In this document: positions 1-11,590 of the stretch, in pieces
How positions within the stretch are numbered: the stretch's first letter is position 1
Layout of the letters: each line of letters begins with the position of its first letter
Assembly: GCF_020535405.1 (NCBI RefSeq)
Contig: NZ_CP085036.1
Location: 558,001 to 622,000 of the forward strand
DNA from: Antiquaquibacter oligotrophicus
GTDB lineage: Bacteria; Actinomycetota; Actinomycetes; Actinomycetales; Microbacteriaceae
Direction: 5' to 3'
Length of the DNA stretch: 64,000 bases
The notes under the pieces: model-generated
The model's database searches: none
What the model was told of the DNA's origin: nothing
What the model saw: only the letters and a program-made list of their open reading frames with translations
Position numbers and translations under genes: made by a program

Positions 1-652
1 CGACGCCGGTGTGTGGGGTCTCTTGGTGGTGTGCGCGATCGTCTTCGTCGAGACCGGTTTGCTCATCGGGTTCCTGCTCCCGGGCGACACCCTTCTCGTC
101 ATCACGGGAGTGCTCACCTTCACCGGCGTGATCCCGTTCCCCATCTGGCTTGTTGTGCTCGCGATTTTTGTCTCCGCCGTCGCGGGTGATCAGCTCGGAT
201 ACTTCATCGGGCATAAATCCGGCCCGGCGATCTTCGAGCGAAAATCGAACGGGTTCTTCTCGAAGAAGAGCGTCGCGCGCACCCAACACTTCTTCGACAA
301 GTACGGAGGGTGGGCGGTGACGATTGCCCGCTTCATCGGCGTCGTGCGCACGATTGCCCCGGTCGCGGCTGGCGTCGGCAAGATGCACTACCGACGCTTC
401 TTGTTGTTCAACGTGATCGGCGCACTGGCGTGGGGCGTTGGTCTCACGCTGCTCGGATGGGGTGTTGCCCACATCCCCGGTGTGGCCGAGATCGTGACCG
501 AGTACATCGAGCTGGTGCTCCTCGGCGTCATCACTATCGCCATCATCGGCATCGTGTACCACGTCGTCTCGGAGCGCATCAAGATGCGCTCCGAGGAGCG
601 CGCTGAGGCGGCATCCGCTGCGGCGTCGAAGGACGACGCCCCCGCAGCCTGA
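1..652 (+). CDS. DedA family membrane protein, 5' end probably cut by the window
   Basis: DedA/SNARE-associated family integral membrane protein; members act in lipid carrier or undecaprenyl-phosphate recycling and membrane homeostasis. The first start in the window is a GTG at 11, but the frame stays open to the window edge, so the true start may lie upstream. About five hydrophobic segments are visible. Family marks are the FLLPGDTLL re-entrant motif near the visible N-terminus, GYFIGHKSG, and the arginine-rich RFIGVVRT motif near residue 107 followed by a conserved AG. The tail after the last helix is Ala/Glu-rich and charged. The family call is firm; the substrate cannot be read from sequence. 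Confidence 0.88.
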   Translation, partial: DAGVWGLLVVCAIVFVETGLLIGFLLPGDTLLVITGVLTFTGVIPFPIWLVVLAIFVSAVAGDQLGYFIGHKSGPAIFERKSNGFFSKKSVARTQHFFDKYGGWAVTIARFIGVVRTIAPVAAGVGKMHYRRFLLFNVIGALAWGVGLTLLGWGVAHIPGVAEIVTEYIELVLLGVITIAIIGIVYHVVSERIKMRSEERAEAASAAASKDDAPAA

Positions 653-668
653 TTTCCTGGAGTTTTTT

Positions 669-1631
669 ATCTCTTCTGCACGACGCGTTATTCGCCCTGT
701 TCTTGATGCCGTCCGCGGCGGTCTTATCGGCATCGTGGAGGTCATTCCGGGAGTGAGCGGCGGCACCATCGCGCTCATCCTCGGGGTCTACGACACCCTC
801 ATCGATGGCGCTGGCCACCTCGCGCGCGGTGTGGTGCGCCTCATCTCCGACGGCCTTCGAGGGCGGGGCACGTCGCGCGCAGTGGAGCATTTTCGGTCGG
901 TGCGCTGGGTGGTGGTGATCCCGATCGGGGTCGGGATGCTCGCTGCCGTGGTGATCGGGGCGCGGTTTGTTGCACCGCTCGTGGAGGAGCATCCGGTCGA
1001 GACGAAGGCACTCTTCGCGGGACTGATCGCGGCATCTCTTATCGTGCCGATACGTATGGTCGGCGGCCGGTGGCGCGTGCACGAGGTGGCGGTCGTGTTG
1101 GCGGCCGCAGCGCTCACGTTCTTTTTGACGGGGCTCCCCCCGGCCGGCGATGCGAACCCGCCGCTGTGGGTGGTCGCCATTGCCGCGGCTTTCGCGGTGT
1201 GTGCCCTCGTGCTCCCCGGGGTTTCGGGGTCGTACCTTCTCCTTACGGTGGGAATGTATGCACCGACGCTGGCCGCGGTCAACGACAGAAATCTCGCCTA
1301 CGTGGCGGTGTTTGCCCTTGGCGCGATCGTCGGACTCGGGCTGTTCGTCTCGGGACTGCAGTGGCTTCTTTCTCGCCACCGCCGCATCACCCTGATTGTC
1401 GTGACGGGCCTCATGCTGGGTTCTCTCCGCTCGATGTGGCCGTGGCAGAGCGAGGAGAACGCTCTTCTCCCTGCGGGCCCTGAAGCGCTCACCGCTGTGA
1501 CCCTCTTCGCGGTCGGCGTGTTGGCGGTGCTCGTGCTGCTCATCGTGGAGGCGATCCTGGTCAGGCGTCACGTGCTGAGCGAGGACACCGTAAGCGACCC
1601 GACGCCCCACCCGGTCGATCCGGAGAGATAG
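669..1631 (+). CDS. DUF368 polytopic membrane protein with an unclear start codon
   Basis: DUF368 family integral membrane protein; some members are implicated in undecaprenyl-phosphate translocation (PopT/UptA-type roles reported for DedA and DUF368 proteins). The hallmark VIPGVSGGTIALILGVY is near the N-terminus and a second VLPGVSGSYLLL motif sits mid-protein, with about eight membrane segments. The first conventional start is GTG 735, but that would remove conserved sequence: the frame upstream reads RRVIRPVLDAVRGGLIGI, which fits the family N-terminus. A GGAG box at 659-662 precedes an ATC codon at 669 with no ATG, GTG or TTG in between. I give 669 as the likely beginning and treat the start as unresolved. 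It sits directly behind the DedA gene, a sensible pair if both handle lipid carriers. Confidence 0.75.
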   Translation: MSSARRVIRPVLDAVRGGLIGIVEVIPGVSGGTIALILGVYDTLIDGAGHLARGVVRLISDGLRGRGTSRAVEHFRSVRWVVVIPIGVGMLAAVVIGARFVAPLVEEHPVETKALFAGLIAASLIVPIRMVGGRWRVHEVAVVLAAAALTFFLTGLPPAGDANPPLWVVAIAAAFAVCALVLPGVSGSYLLLTVGMYAPTLAAVNDRNLAYVAVFALGAIVGLGLFVSGLQWLLSRHRRITLIVVTGLMLGSLRSMWPWQSEENALLPAGPEALTAVTLFAVGVLAVLVLLIVEAILVRRHVLSEDTVSDPTPHPVDPER

Positions 1632-1708
1632 CGGCGATTTAGCGCCATATCGGTGCACACTGACTGCCACATTCGATGCAGCCCGCCGCGAAAGGCAGTG
1701 TCGACCGC

Positions 1709-1714
1709 TAGCGT
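1709..1714 (+). promoter_or_regulatory. -10 box TAGCGT of a likely leaderless transcript (rhodanese gene)
   Basis: TAGCGT lies six bases before the ATG at 1721, so transcription should begin at or next to the start codon. No Shine-Dalgarno sequence fits in the gap. Confidence 0.5.
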
Positions 1715-1720
1715 CGCAGC

Positions 1721-2152
1721 ATGACAGACACCGCCGCCATCCTGGCCCACTTCGAGGCGAAGCTGCGCTTCGAGACCGACCCCTCCGACGTGCGTGCGGC
1801 ACAGGCGGCCGGCGAGAGTTTCGCGTTCATCGATACACGTGGGGACGCCGCGTGGGCACAGGGTCGCGCCGAGGGTGCTGTGCACCTTCCGACCGCGCAG
1901 ATCGCCGAACGGGCCAAGGATCTCGTGGCTCCCGGCACACCGGTCGTTGTGTACTGCTGGGGCCCTGCCTGCAACGGCGCGACGAAGGCTGCGATCGAGT
2001 TCGCGCGCCTCGGGTACAGCGTTCGCGAGATGATCGGCGGGTTTGAGTACTGGGCACGCGAGGGTCTCCCGGTGCTGACGGATGCCGGACACGTGCACCG
2101 CGACGTCGACACCCTCACCGCCCCCGCTTTCGCGGTGAGCTGCGACTGCTAG
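1721..2152 (+). CDS. Rhodanese-like sulfurtransferase domain protein
   Basis: Single rhodanese domain of 143 residues, likely cytoplasmic. Visible marks are FIDTRGDAAWAQGRAEGAVHLP (first half of the fold, CH2A-like region) and VVVYCWGPACNGATKAA, where the Cys after VVVY is the expected persulfide-carrying residue; the loop has an extra Cys as in the YCxGPxCNGA subgroup. The protein ends with a second Cys pair (SCDC) of unknown use. Substrate and partner are unknown. ATG 1721 is chosen because a -10 box sits at leaderless spacing in front of it. It converges on the mntR-like gene, with four bases between stops. Confidence 0.85.
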   Translation: MTDTAAILAHFEAKLRFETDPSDVRAAQAAGESFAFIDTRGDAAWAQGRAEGAVHLPTAQIAERAKDLVAPGTPVVVYCWGPACNGATKAAIEFARLGYSVREMIGGFEYWAREGLPVLTDAGHVHRDVDTLTAPAFAVSCDC

Positions 2153-2156
2153 TAGC

Positions 2157-2768
2157 TCAGTCCGGGATCACCCAGATCGCATCGAGCGCGTCCGTGGGCA
2201 TCTCGCCCCGGCGCTGCGCGGTCAGTCGAGCTCCGATGGAGAGCCCCTCGGCCGCAAGGTACCGCAGCAACATGGGGTCGCGATCACTTACGCGCGCGAT
2301 GGTCCCGCCGGATTCCGCGGTACTGAGGAGCACGGCATCCGGCATCACGACGTCGAGGTCCGACGTGGGAATGGGGTCGCCGTGGGGGTCGCTTGTCGGA
2401 TGCCCGAGGCGGGCGTCTAACGCATCGAGCAGTCGATCGCTCACGGCGTGCTCGAGCACCTCCGCCTCGTCGTGCACCTCATCCCAGCGATAGCCGAGTT
2501 GCTCGACGAGCCACGTTTCGATGAGGCGGTGTCGACGCACGATGCCGAGGGCGAGCCGCCGCCCGGACGGGGTGAGTTCGATTGCACCGTACGGTTCGTG
2601 GAGTACTAGTCCCTGCACAACGAGTTTTTTGATCATCTCGGTTACCGACGATGCGGCAAGTCCGAGGCGAGCAGCGAGCACCGAGCTGGTGATGGGTTCG
2701 CTCTGCCATTCGGTGTGGGCGTAGATGACTTTGACGTAGTCCTCGATCGCACTCGCGCTGACGGGCAT
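2157..2768 (-). CDS. MntR/DtxR-family metal-dependent transcriptional regulator
   Basis: Iron/manganese-dependent repressor family. Residues 1-65 form the winged helix-turn-helix (ITSSVLAARLGLAASSVTEMIKKL), followed by the DtxR dimerisation region with metal-ligand type residues (HRLIETWLVEQLGY and EVHDEAEVLEHAVSD), and a C-terminal SH3/FeoA-like part. The gene starts one base after the stop of the manganese transporter gene, so both are probably co-transcribed and this protein likely represses the transporter when Mn(II) is plentiful. An in-frame GTG at 2777 is possible, but ATG 2768 fits the family start better. Mn versus Fe specificity is inferred from the neighbour. Confidence 0.85.
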   Translation of the reverse strand: MPVSASAIEDYVKVIYAHTEWQSEPITSSVLAARLGLAASSVTEMIKKLVVQGLVLHEPYGAIELTPSGRRLALGIVRRHRLIETWLVEQLGYRWDEVHDEAEVLEHAVSDRLLDALDARLGHPTSDPHGDPIPTSDLDVVMPDAVLLSTAESGGTIARVSDRDPMLLRYLAAEGLSIGARLTAQRRGEMPTDALDAIWVIPD

Positions 2769-2769
2769 G

Positions 2770-4014
2770 TCACCCACCCGTCACAACGAGCACGATCAGG
2801 AGCACGTTGAGCGCACTGATAACAACGGCTGACGCCCAACCGGCCCAGCGTAACCACGGTGCGTTCACGAACTCGCCGAGATGCTTGCGCGAGCTCGCGA
2901 TCCACACGAGCGGCACGAGTGCGAACGGGATGCCGAAGCTCAGCACCACTTGGCTGAGCACGAGCGCTTGTGTGGGGTCAAAGCCGATGGTGAGGATCAC
3001 GAGGGCCGGCACAAGCGTGATGACTCTCCGGAGCAGGAGCGGCACCCGCACCTTGAGCAGTCCCCCCATGATGGACGACCCAGCGTAGGTGCCCACACTC
3101 GTGGATGCGAGCCCCGACGCGAGTAGCCCTACGGCGAAGATCACACCGACCGCGGGCCCGAGGGTTGCCACGACGGCAGCGTGCGCTCCTTCGATGGTGT
3201 CGGTGCCGTCGAGTCCACGAAGAGAGGATGCCGCGAGCAGGAGCATCGAGATGTTGACCGCACCGGCGACCACGAGCGCCGCACCGACGTCCCAGCGTGT
3301 TGCGCGGAGTAGGCGCCGGATGCCCGCAGCGTCGTGTCCGACTCCGTGGCGGTCGCGCGCGAGGGCCGAGTGGAGGTAGATGACGTGGGGCATGACGGTG
3401 GCACCGAGCATGCTCGTCGCCAGCAGCACCGAATCGACCCCCTCGAAGCGGGGAACGATGCCGAGCACTGCTTCGCCTGGGTCGATTCCGGAGAACAGCA
3501 GCCCCGACATGAAGCCGACAACGATGACCGCGAGGAGCGTGACGATGACGATCTCGAACGCGTGTTGGCCCCGGCGGGATTGCACCGACAGCAGCACCAT
3601 GGAGGCGATGCCGACGATGAGGCCGCCGAGTGGGAGTGGGATGCCGAACAGCAGGTAGAGCGCGATGGCTCCACCCAGCACTTCCGCGACGTCGGTGGCC
3701 GCTGCGACGAGTTCGGCCTGAACCCAATACAGACGGCGCGGCGCGGTTGGCAGACGCTCACCGAGGATCTCGGAGAGGCTTTTGCCGGTGACGAGGCCGA
3801 CCTTCGCCGACTGATACTGCACGAGAACCGCGATGGCGTTAGCGAGAACGAGTACCCACAGCAGCAGGTACCCGTATCGCGCTCCCGCGGTCAGGTTGGC
3901 TGCAACGTTGCCGGGGTCGACGTAGGCGATCGCGGCGACGAACGCCGGGCCGAGGAGCATGAGTGTTGCACGGGACCGGGGCTTCGATGCATCCGTGAAC
4001 TGCGATTTCGGCAC
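2770..4014 (-). CDS. mntH: Nramp-family Mn(II)/divalent metal transporter
   Basis: Natural resistance-associated macrophage protein family, 414 residues with about eleven transmembrane segments, importing Mn(II) (or Fe(II)) with protons across the cell membrane. The DPGN motif of helix 1 is at residues 33-36 and the MPHVIYLHSAL motif of helix 6 is intact; Asp, Asn, Met and the carbonyls of these motifs bind the metal. Length is normal for MntH. The GTG start is preceded by TAAGAT at 4021-4026 with six bases between, a leaderless arrangement. It forms an operon with the MntR-like regulator downstream. Confidence 0.93.
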   Translation of the reverse strand: MPKSQFTDASKPRSRATLMLLGPAFVAAIAYVDPGNVAANLTAGARYGYLLLWVLVLANAIAVLVQYQSAKVGLVTGKSLSEILGERLPTAPRRLYWVQAELVAAATDVAEVLGGAIALYLLFGIPLPLGGLIVGIASMVLLSVQSRRGQHAFEIVIVTLLAVIVVGFMSGLLFSGIDPGEAVLGIVPRFEGVDSVLLATSMLGATVMPHVIYLHSALARDRHGVGHDAAGIRRLLRATRWDVGAALVVAGAVNISMLLLAASSLRGLDGTDTIEGAHAAVVATLGPAVGVIFAVGLLASGLASTSVGTYAGSSIMGGLLKVRVPLLLRRVITLVPALVILTIGFDPTQALVLSQVVLSFGIPFALVPLVWIASSRKHLGEFVNAPWLRWAGWASAVVISALNVLLIVLVVTGG

Positions 4015-4044
4015 ACCGAAATCTTACGCACAATCTCGCGGGGA

Positions 4045-4635
4045 CTACGACGTGACGAGACGCTCCCGCACCTGGGGCATAAGCACACCGAAGGCCAGGG
4101 CGCGGTGGCTGATCGCATTCTTCTCGTCCGGGCGCAGTTCAGCAGCACTCACCGAGAGACCCTCCGGCTTGAAGATGGGGTCGTAACCGAAGCCCCCGCC
4201 GCCTACCGGCTCGGAGAGCACGGTTCCCGGCCACAGGGCCAGCTCCACCAACTCGTCGTCGCCGTCAACGAACGCAGCCGCGCACGCGAACTGCGCCGAT
4301 CGATCGGATGCGTCACCCAACTGTTCGAGCAGGTGCGCAACGTTGTCGGCGTCCACGCGTGTGCCCGCGTACCGGGCCGAGTGGATGCCGGGTGCGCCGT
4401 CGAGAGCGTCGACACAGATCCCGGAATCGTCGGCGAGCGCCGGCAGACCGGTGTGTGCCGCCGCCGCGCGAGCTTTGATGAGGGCATTCTCCTGGAAGGT
4501 CGCGCCGTCCTCGACGGGTTCTGGCCCGTCGTAGGCGACGAGCTCCAGGCCGTCCAGGGCGGGGCCGAGGATGCGCGTGAGCTCCTCGACCTTGTGCGCG
4601 TTGTGAGTTGCCAAAACGATACGACGTGGCTGCAT
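4045..4635 (-). CDS. rdgB: XTP/dITP diphosphatase (HAM1 family)
   Basis: Non-canonical purine NTP pyrophosphatase that hydrolyses ITP, dITP and XTP to monophosphates, keeping deaminated purines out of nucleic acids. At 196 residues the length is typical. Motifs in order: IVLATHNAHKVEEL at the N-terminus, FQENALIKA, LADDSGICVDAL with the catalytic acidic residues, PGIHSARYAG, GFGYDPIF, and EKNAISHRALA near the C-terminus. ATG 4635 has a GGAAGGG ribosome site upstream. It lies 42 bases after rph, completing a murI-rph-rdgB run that is common in actinobacteria. Confidence 0.94.
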   Translation of the reverse strand: MQPRRIVLATHNAHKVEELTRILGPALDGLELVAYDGPEPVEDGATFQENALIKARAAAAHTGLPALADDSGICVDALDGAPGIHSARYAGTRVDADNVAHLLEQLGDASDRSAQFACAAAFVDGDDELVELALWPGTVLSEPVGGGGFGYDPIFKPEGLSVSAAELRPDEKNAISHRALAFGVLMPQVRERLVTS

Positions 4636-4677
4636 GTGCGCCCTTCCGTGGCTAGCGGGAATGTGCCGGGTGTGGAG

Positions 4678-5403
4678 CTATGACGATAGTGCAGAGGTCT
4701 GCAGTGCCGTGAGTTCGGTGCCGCCGCTCAGTGCGAGATCGAGGAGGGAATCCAGTTCTCGTCGGTCGAATGGAGCGCCCTCGGCGGTGCCCTGCACCTC
4801 CACGAAGAGCCCTCGACCGGTCATCACGACGTTCATGTCCGTTTCCGCTCTGACATCCTCGACGTAGGCGAGGTCGAGCAGCGGTTCGCCGTCAACGATC
4901 CCGACACTCACGGCAGCGACGGAGTCGATGACCGCCTTGGCGTTTTTGCCGATGAACCCCTTCGAGCGTCCCCACTCGATCGCGTCGACGAGGGCGACGT
5001 AGGCACCCGTAATGGCCGCGGTGCGTGTTCCGCCGTCGGCCTGCAGCACGTCGCAGTCGATCACGATCGTGTTCTCACCGAGAGCCTTCGTGTCGATCAC
5101 CGCGCGGAGGCTCCGGCCGATGAGGCGTGAGATCTCGTGGGTGCGTCCGCCGATCTTTCCCTTGACGGATTCCCGGTCCATCCGGTCGTTGGTGGAACGC
5201 GGCAGCATCGCGTACTCCGCCGTCACCCAGCCTTTGCCCTTGCCTGCAAGCCAGCGGGGAACACCATTGGTGAAGCTCGCGGTGCACAGCACCTTCGTAC
5301 GTCCGAAGGAGATGAGGGCGCTACCCTCGGCCTGCTCACTCCACCCGCGCTCGATCGTCACCGAGCGAAGTTCGTTCGCTTCGCGTCCGTCTTTCCTAGT
5401 CAT
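4678..5403 (-). CDS. rph: Ribonuclease PH
   Basis: Phosphorolytic 3'-5' exoribonuclease that trims tRNA 3' ends, acting as a hexameric ring in the cytoplasm. 241 residues, the usual length. Family marks: [60 protein letters not shown], and the [20 protein letters not shown] active-site segment with the phosphate-binding Arg. The ATG overlaps the murI stop by four bases (ATGA), so the two are translationally coupled. Confidence 0.95.
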   Translation of the reverse strand: MTRKDGREANELRSVTIERGWSEQAEGSALISFGRTKVLCTASFTNGVPRWLAGKGKGWVTAEYAMLPRSTNDRMDRESVKGKIGGRTHEISRLIGRSLRAVIDTKALGENTIVIDCDVLQADGGTRTAAITGAYVALVDAIEWGRSKGFIGKNAKAVIDSVAAVSVGIVDGEPLLDLAYVEDVRAETDMNVVMTGRGLFVEVQGTAEGAPFDRRELDSLLDLALSGGTELTALQTSALSS

Positions 5404-6242
5404 CGTCTCTCCTGTCGCGGCAGCGAGATCGCTCCCGTGTCGAATGTCTCCACGCGCACAACCTCGGGCCCGAGAAAGCGCGAGGCGAGTCGTTTGAAGT
5501 CGTCCTTGTCGGGCCCGGTGGCCTCGAAGTCGTAGCGAGGCGCGGCCGTCGCGGTGCGCTCGATGCCGTGCTGAACGAGCGTGCGGTAGACATCGAAGGC
5601 CGTCTCCTCCGCGCTCGATACCAGCGTCACGTCATCGCCGACCACGTACTGGATGGCGGCTGCGAGAAGCGGATAGTGCGTGCATCCGAGCACCAGGGTG
5701 TCGATGTGAGCCGACTTGAGGGGTGCGAGGTACTCCTCCGCGACGGCGAAGAGTTCTGGGCCACTGGTGACCCCCGCCTCGACGAACTCCACAAAACGCG
5801 GGCACGACCTCGTGATGAGTTCGAGGTCGGATGCCGCGGCAAAGGCATCCTCGTAGGCTTTCGACTTGATCGTTCCGACCGTGCCGATCACACCCACCCG
5901 TCGATTGCGGGTTTGCCGCACCGCCGCCCGCACGGCGGGCTGAATCACTTCGACGACGGGAATCCCGTGGCCATCCGTGTAGCGCTCCCGGGCATCCCGA
6001 AGCACGGCGGCGGATGCCGTGTTGCAGGCAATCACGAGGAGTTTGACGCCCTGCGCCACGAGGTCATCCATCACGGCGAGCGCGTACTCGCGCACGGCGG
6101 CGATGGGTTTGGGCCCATACGGGGAGTGGATCGTGTCGCCGACGTAGAGGATCGACTCGTGTGGGAGTTGATCGATGATCGCGCGGGCCACCGTGAGCCC
6201 ACCGACACCGCTGTCGAAAACTCCGATCGGCGCATCACTCAT
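5400..6242 (-). CDS. murI: Glutamate racemase
   Basis: Converts L- to D-glutamate for peptidoglycan synthesis in the cytoplasm. 280 residues, normal length. Both catalytic cysteines are present in their motifs: VIACNTASA and LGCTHYPLL; the N-terminal [17 protein letters not shown] and the [11 protein letters not shown] loop are intact. The start ATG is chosen because TAGGCT lies eight bases upstream. It is the first gene of a murI-rph-rdgB run and diverges from pncB. Confidence 0.95.
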   Translation of the reverse strand: MSDAPIGVFDSGVGGLTVARAIIDQLPHESILYVGDTIHSPYGPKPIAAVREYALAVMDDLVAQGVKLLVIACNTASAAVLRDARERYTDGHGIPVVEVIQPAVRAAVRQTRNRRVGVIGTVGTIKSKAYEDAFAAASDLELITRSCPRFVEFVEAGVTSGPELFAVAEEYLAPLKSAHIDTLVLGCTHYPLLAAAIQYVVGDDVTLVSSAEETAFDVYRTLVQHGIERTATAAPRYDFEATGPDKDDFKRLASRFLGPEVVRVETFDTGAISLPRQERR

Positions 6243-6282
6243 CGCCGACCAGCCTAACCGGGAGCGCGACCCCGGCGCGGCC

Positions 6283-6288
6283 TATCCT
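6283..6288 (+). promoter_or_regulatory. -10 box TATCCT of a likely leaderless pncB transcript
   Basis: TATCCT seven bases ahead of the pncB ATG at 6296. It shares the 53-base divergent spacer with the murI promoter. Confidence 0.5.
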
Positions 6289-6295
6289 TGAGCGC

Positions 6296-7585
6296 ATGAG
6301 CACCGCGCTGCTGACGGATCGTTACGAGCTCACCATGATCGATGCCGCGATCGGGAGCGGAACACACGATCGCGAGTGCGTCTTCGAAGTCTTCGCAAGG
6401 CGCCTACCGGAGACTCGACGCTTCGGTATCGTCGCGGGCACCGGCAGACTCCTCGACGCGATCGGCGAGTTCCGTTTTCAAGACGAGCAGTTGGCCTGGC
6501 TGAAGGCGAACGGTGTTGTCCGCGACCGCACCCTGGAGTGGCTCGCCGACTACCGCTTCCGCGGCACGATCAGCGGTTATCGGGAGGGTGAGGCCTACTT
6601 CCCTGGCTCCCCCATCCTCGTCGTCGAAGGCACCTTCGCCGAGGCCGTGATCCTTGAAACCCTCGCGCTGAGTGTGCTCAATTACGACAGCGCGATCGCT
6701 TCCGCCGCGTCGCGTATGGTTGCCGCCGCCGAGGGAAAGCCACTCGCGGAGATGGGGTCCCGCAGGGCCAACGAGAGCGCTGCGATCGCCGCCGCCCGCG
6801 CCGCGTACATCGCGGGCTTCAGCGCCACCAGCAATCTGGAGGCGGGGCGGCGGTGGGGCATCCCCACCATGGGCACGGCAGCACACTCGTTCACCCTGCT
6901 CCACGACAGCGAAGAAGACGCCTTCCGCGCGCAGGTCGAGGCGCTCGGCCCCGGCACCACACTGCTCGTGGACACGTTCGACATCGAACGCGGCGTTGAG
7001 CTCGCAGTACGCGTCGCGGGCACCGGACTCGGCGCGGTGCGCATCGACTCCGGGGACCTTCCGACACAGGTTGCGGCGGTGCGCGCTCAATTGGATGCCC
7101 TGGGCGCGACGTCCACGCGCATTACCGTGACCAACGACCTCGACGAGTACACGATCGCTGCCCTGCGCGCAGCACCGGTCGACTCGTTCGGGGTCGGTAC
7201 CTCCGTGGTGACGGGGTCCGGGCATCCGGCATCCGGTTTCGTCTACAAACTCGTCGCGCATCGGGACGACGCTGGCGCGTGGATTCCCGTCGCCAAAAAG
7301 TCGGCCGAGAAGGCGACGGTCGGTGGCCGCAAGCGCGGGGTTCGCACCCTGGACGGTGGTGTCGCGATCGCGGAGACCATCGTCGTGGGCGATGGAGGGG
7401 TATCCGTCGACGGCCGGGAGTTGAGTGTGCCGCTCGTTGTCGACGGCGCACCCATCGAACGCTATCGGGGCAAAGATGGCACCGAACGAGCGCGCGAACA
7501 CCGGGCGATGGCGATCGCCGAACTGCCGGAGGATGCCCTGCGCCTCGGCCGCGGTGAGCCGGCGATCCCGACCCGTTACGCCTGA
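6296..7585 (+). CDS. pncB: Nicotinate phosphoribosyltransferase
   Basis: First step of the Preiss-Handler NAD salvage route: nicotinate plus PRPP (with ATP) to nicotinate mononucleotide. 429 residues. The N-terminal TDRYELTM motif, the GSRRANESAAIAAARAAYIAG segment with the catalytic region, GTAAHSF containing the conserved His, and VRIDSGDL followed by VTNDLDEY for phosphate binding are all present. The product feeds NAD synthesis that ends with NadE, encoded at 23.3-24.2 kb. It converges on the DUF3039 gene with one base between the stops. Confidence 0.93.
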   Translation: MSTALLTDRYELTMIDAAIGSGTHDRECVFEVFARRLPETRRFGIVAGTGRLLDAIGEFRFQDEQLAWLKANGVVRDRTLEWLADYRFRGTISGYREGEAYFPGSPILVVEGTFAEAVILETLALSVLNYDSAIASAASRMVAAAEGKPLAEMGSRRANESAAIAAARAAYIAGFSATSNLEAGRRWGIPTMGTAAHSFTLLHDSEEDAFRAQVEALGPGTTLLVDTFDIERGVELAVRVAGTGLGAVRIDSGDLPTQVAAVRAQLDALGATSTRITVTNDLDEYTIAALRAAPVDSFGVGTSVVTGSGHPASGFVYKLVAHRDDAGAWIPVAKKSAEKATVGGRKRGVRTLDGGVAIAETIVVGDGGVSVDGRELSVPLVVDGAPIERYRGKDGTERAREHRAMAIAELPEDALRLGRGEPAIPTRYA

Positions 7586-7596
7586 ATCACTTCAGG
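7581..7596. terminator. Small hairpin over the convergent pncB and DUF3039 stop codons
   Basis: CCTGAA and TTCAGG pair around a four-base loop, covering both stop codons. It is short and has no T-run, so a role as bidirectional terminator is tentative. Confidence 0.25.
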
Positions 7597-7844
7597 GTCT
7601 CGTAGATCTCCTTGCACGTCGGGCAGATGGGGAACTTCTCGGGATCGCGCCCCGGAGTCCACAACTTGCCGCACAGCGCCTTGACCGGCTTGCCGGTGAG
7701 TGCGGACTCGAGGATCGCGTTTTTCGGTGCGTAGTGGGAGAAGCGCTCGTGATCGCCTTCCTCGACGACCTCACGCGTGAGAAGTTGTTCGATTTCGCGG
7801 TCGAGGGTGTCGGTTCCGCCGCCGGTGTGATCGGTGTCCGCCAT
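7587..7844 (-). CDS. DUF3039 family small protein
   Basis: 85-residue protein of a family found mainly in actinobacteria; function unknown. The C-terminal half reads ALCGKLWTPGRDPEKFPICPTCKEIYETL, with one Cys followed by a CPTC pair, which suggests a small zinc-binding fold. The N-terminal third is acidic. A TACACT box at 7851-7856 sits six bases before the ATG, giving a leaderless transcript. Confidence 0.85.
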   Translation of the reverse strand: MADTDHTGGGTDTLDREIEQLLTREVVEEGDHERFSHYAPKNAILESALTGKPVKALCGKLWTPGRDPEKFPICPTCKEIYETLK

Positions 7845-7850
7845 GACGAC

Positions 7851-7856
7851 AGTGTA
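7851..7856 (-). promoter_or_regulatory. -10 box TACACT (DUF3039 gene)
   Basis: Read on the minus strand, TACACT lies six bases upstream of the ATG at 7844; leaderless geometry. Confidence 0.45.
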
Positions 7857-7889
7857 CGTCGCGCCGAGTACACGACGCCGTGAGCCGGC

Positions 7890-9433
7890 TCAGTTCTGGA
7901 GGGTGAACTCGAGCAGTTCCGGGGCGCGGCGATCGACGATGGAGCCGCCCCACAGCACACCGCCGATAAGGGCGACGAGGCCGATGCCGAGCCCAACGAA
8001 GAATGCCGTACCGAAGTCGCCCGTATCGAGGATCCCCGTCACAACGAACCAGACGACGGGTGCCGCGAGAAGGAGCGGGAGAACAAACGCCGCGACCTGC
8101 ACGACCGAGCTCGCGGAACTCGTGCGCTGGGGCTGGGCGAACGGATTGGCACCCGGCAGAACAGCCGGATAGGGGAACGCAGCCGAGAACACACTCGCGA
8201 CACCGAGCGCGCTGAAGAGCACACACGCCGAAAGTCCCAGCACCCCGAGCAAGAACTCCGGGTGTCCCGTGACCCACACGGTGATGAACGAACCCGCAAC
8301 CACCAGGGGGAGGCCGATCAGGAGCGGAGGGACTATGCGACCCAGACGGTCGGCGTAGCCAGCGGTACTCGTGGAGAGGTGCAACCAGAACGCAGTGGAG
8401 TCCTGCGCGACATCGTTGTGAACGATCCAGCCGAGGAACAGACACATGATTGGGACGGGAATCCACGCGATGATCTCGCCCGGCACACCGGCGATCACGA
8501 GCGTCCCGACGACGACGAGAGCGACAACCGGGACGACAGCGATACTCACGAGGTACCGCGGGTCCCGGCCCCAATAGCTGAGGCTCCGCGCCGCGACAGC
8601 CGTGAGGGGGGAGGCGGGAAGTGCACCGAACCATCCGAGGCCCCGGTACGGTCGGCGGCGCTCCTGCAACTGCGGGGAGACGAGCATCCGCCCCACGAGC
8701 AGGCGCCACACGAGCGCGAGCAGCACGAGGAACCCGAGCGCGATGCCGAGCTTGAGGAGCGCGTCATCCGTGCGCCCGATGGCGGCGTCCGCCGGCACGC
8801 TCCACGCCGCACCGAAGGGTGTCCAGGTCGCGACGGCGGCGATGCGGCGGATGATCGGCAGCCCGTGGCTGCCCCAGTCCACCGCGGACAGGGCAGCGAT
8901 CCCCGGTGCCGCCACAACAACGGTCGCAAACGCGATGAGACCGACCACCTCGCGGCGTCGCTGCGTGGACAGATACAGTGCCGCGATCGCCGAACCCACA
9001 CGCCCCAGCAGCGCACTCGTGGCGACGATGATCGGCACAACGAGCACCGCATAACCGATCGCGGCGGGATTCTCGCTCCACCCGACGACCTGCGCGAAGC
9101 TCAGCGTCAGCACCGAAAGCACCGGAATGCTCACGAGGGAGGCAATACCGATCATGACCGTGAGTCGTGTCGGCGGGATGCCCAACAGCGCGAACCGGCG
9201 GGGCTCGAGTGAATCGTCCGCACCGAAAGCCAGTGCACCGAGCGCGAAAATGAGGGACACCACGCTGCCCACGGTGATGACCACCGCCCTGGCGATATCG
9301 GGCGATTCGTCGCGCAGCGAGCCGAGAACGCCGGCAGTGAAGACAACGAGGGCCAGGCCGGCGAGGATGCCGATCGTCATCCCGAAGGCTTGGAGTGGGG
9401 GGCGACGGATGAGGTTGCCGAGCGTCTCCAGCC

Positions 9434-9458
<25 letters not shown>
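7890..9458 (-). CDS. ABC-2 type exporter permease
   Basis: 522-residue integral membrane protein with roughly twelve hydrophobic segments arranged as two similar halves, and no nucleotide-binding motifs. The GTG start lies inside the 3' end of the ATPase gene upstream (25-base overlap), so the two proteins are made together and form one exporter. The protein is large for a single ABC-2 permease, consistent with a fused pair of six-helix domains. Substrate unknown. Confidence 0.8.
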
Positions 9459-11395
<1,937 letters not shown>

Positions 11396-11401
11396 CGTAC
11401 A

Positions 11402-11407
11402 AACCTA
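11402..11407 (-). promoter_or_regulatory. -10 box TAGGTT (ABC ATPase gene)
   Basis: Minus-strand TAGGTT six bases before the GTG at 11395. The rest of the 11408-11590 divergent spacer carries the promoter and leader of the nucleotidyltransferase gene. Confidence 0.45.
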
Positions 11408-11590
11408 CCAACGTCCAAGGGAACCTCACGTCAGGATCACGAATCAACAACGAACGCGTGATTCTGAGCCCCGCTCGGGGGTGATTGGCTACTCTGGAAC
11501 GAGCACAACGGCGTGTCCGACCATCAACTCTGCGGTAAACATAAGCCAAATTCTCGCGGACGCGATTTCTCAACTTCGAAGGAGACCGCT

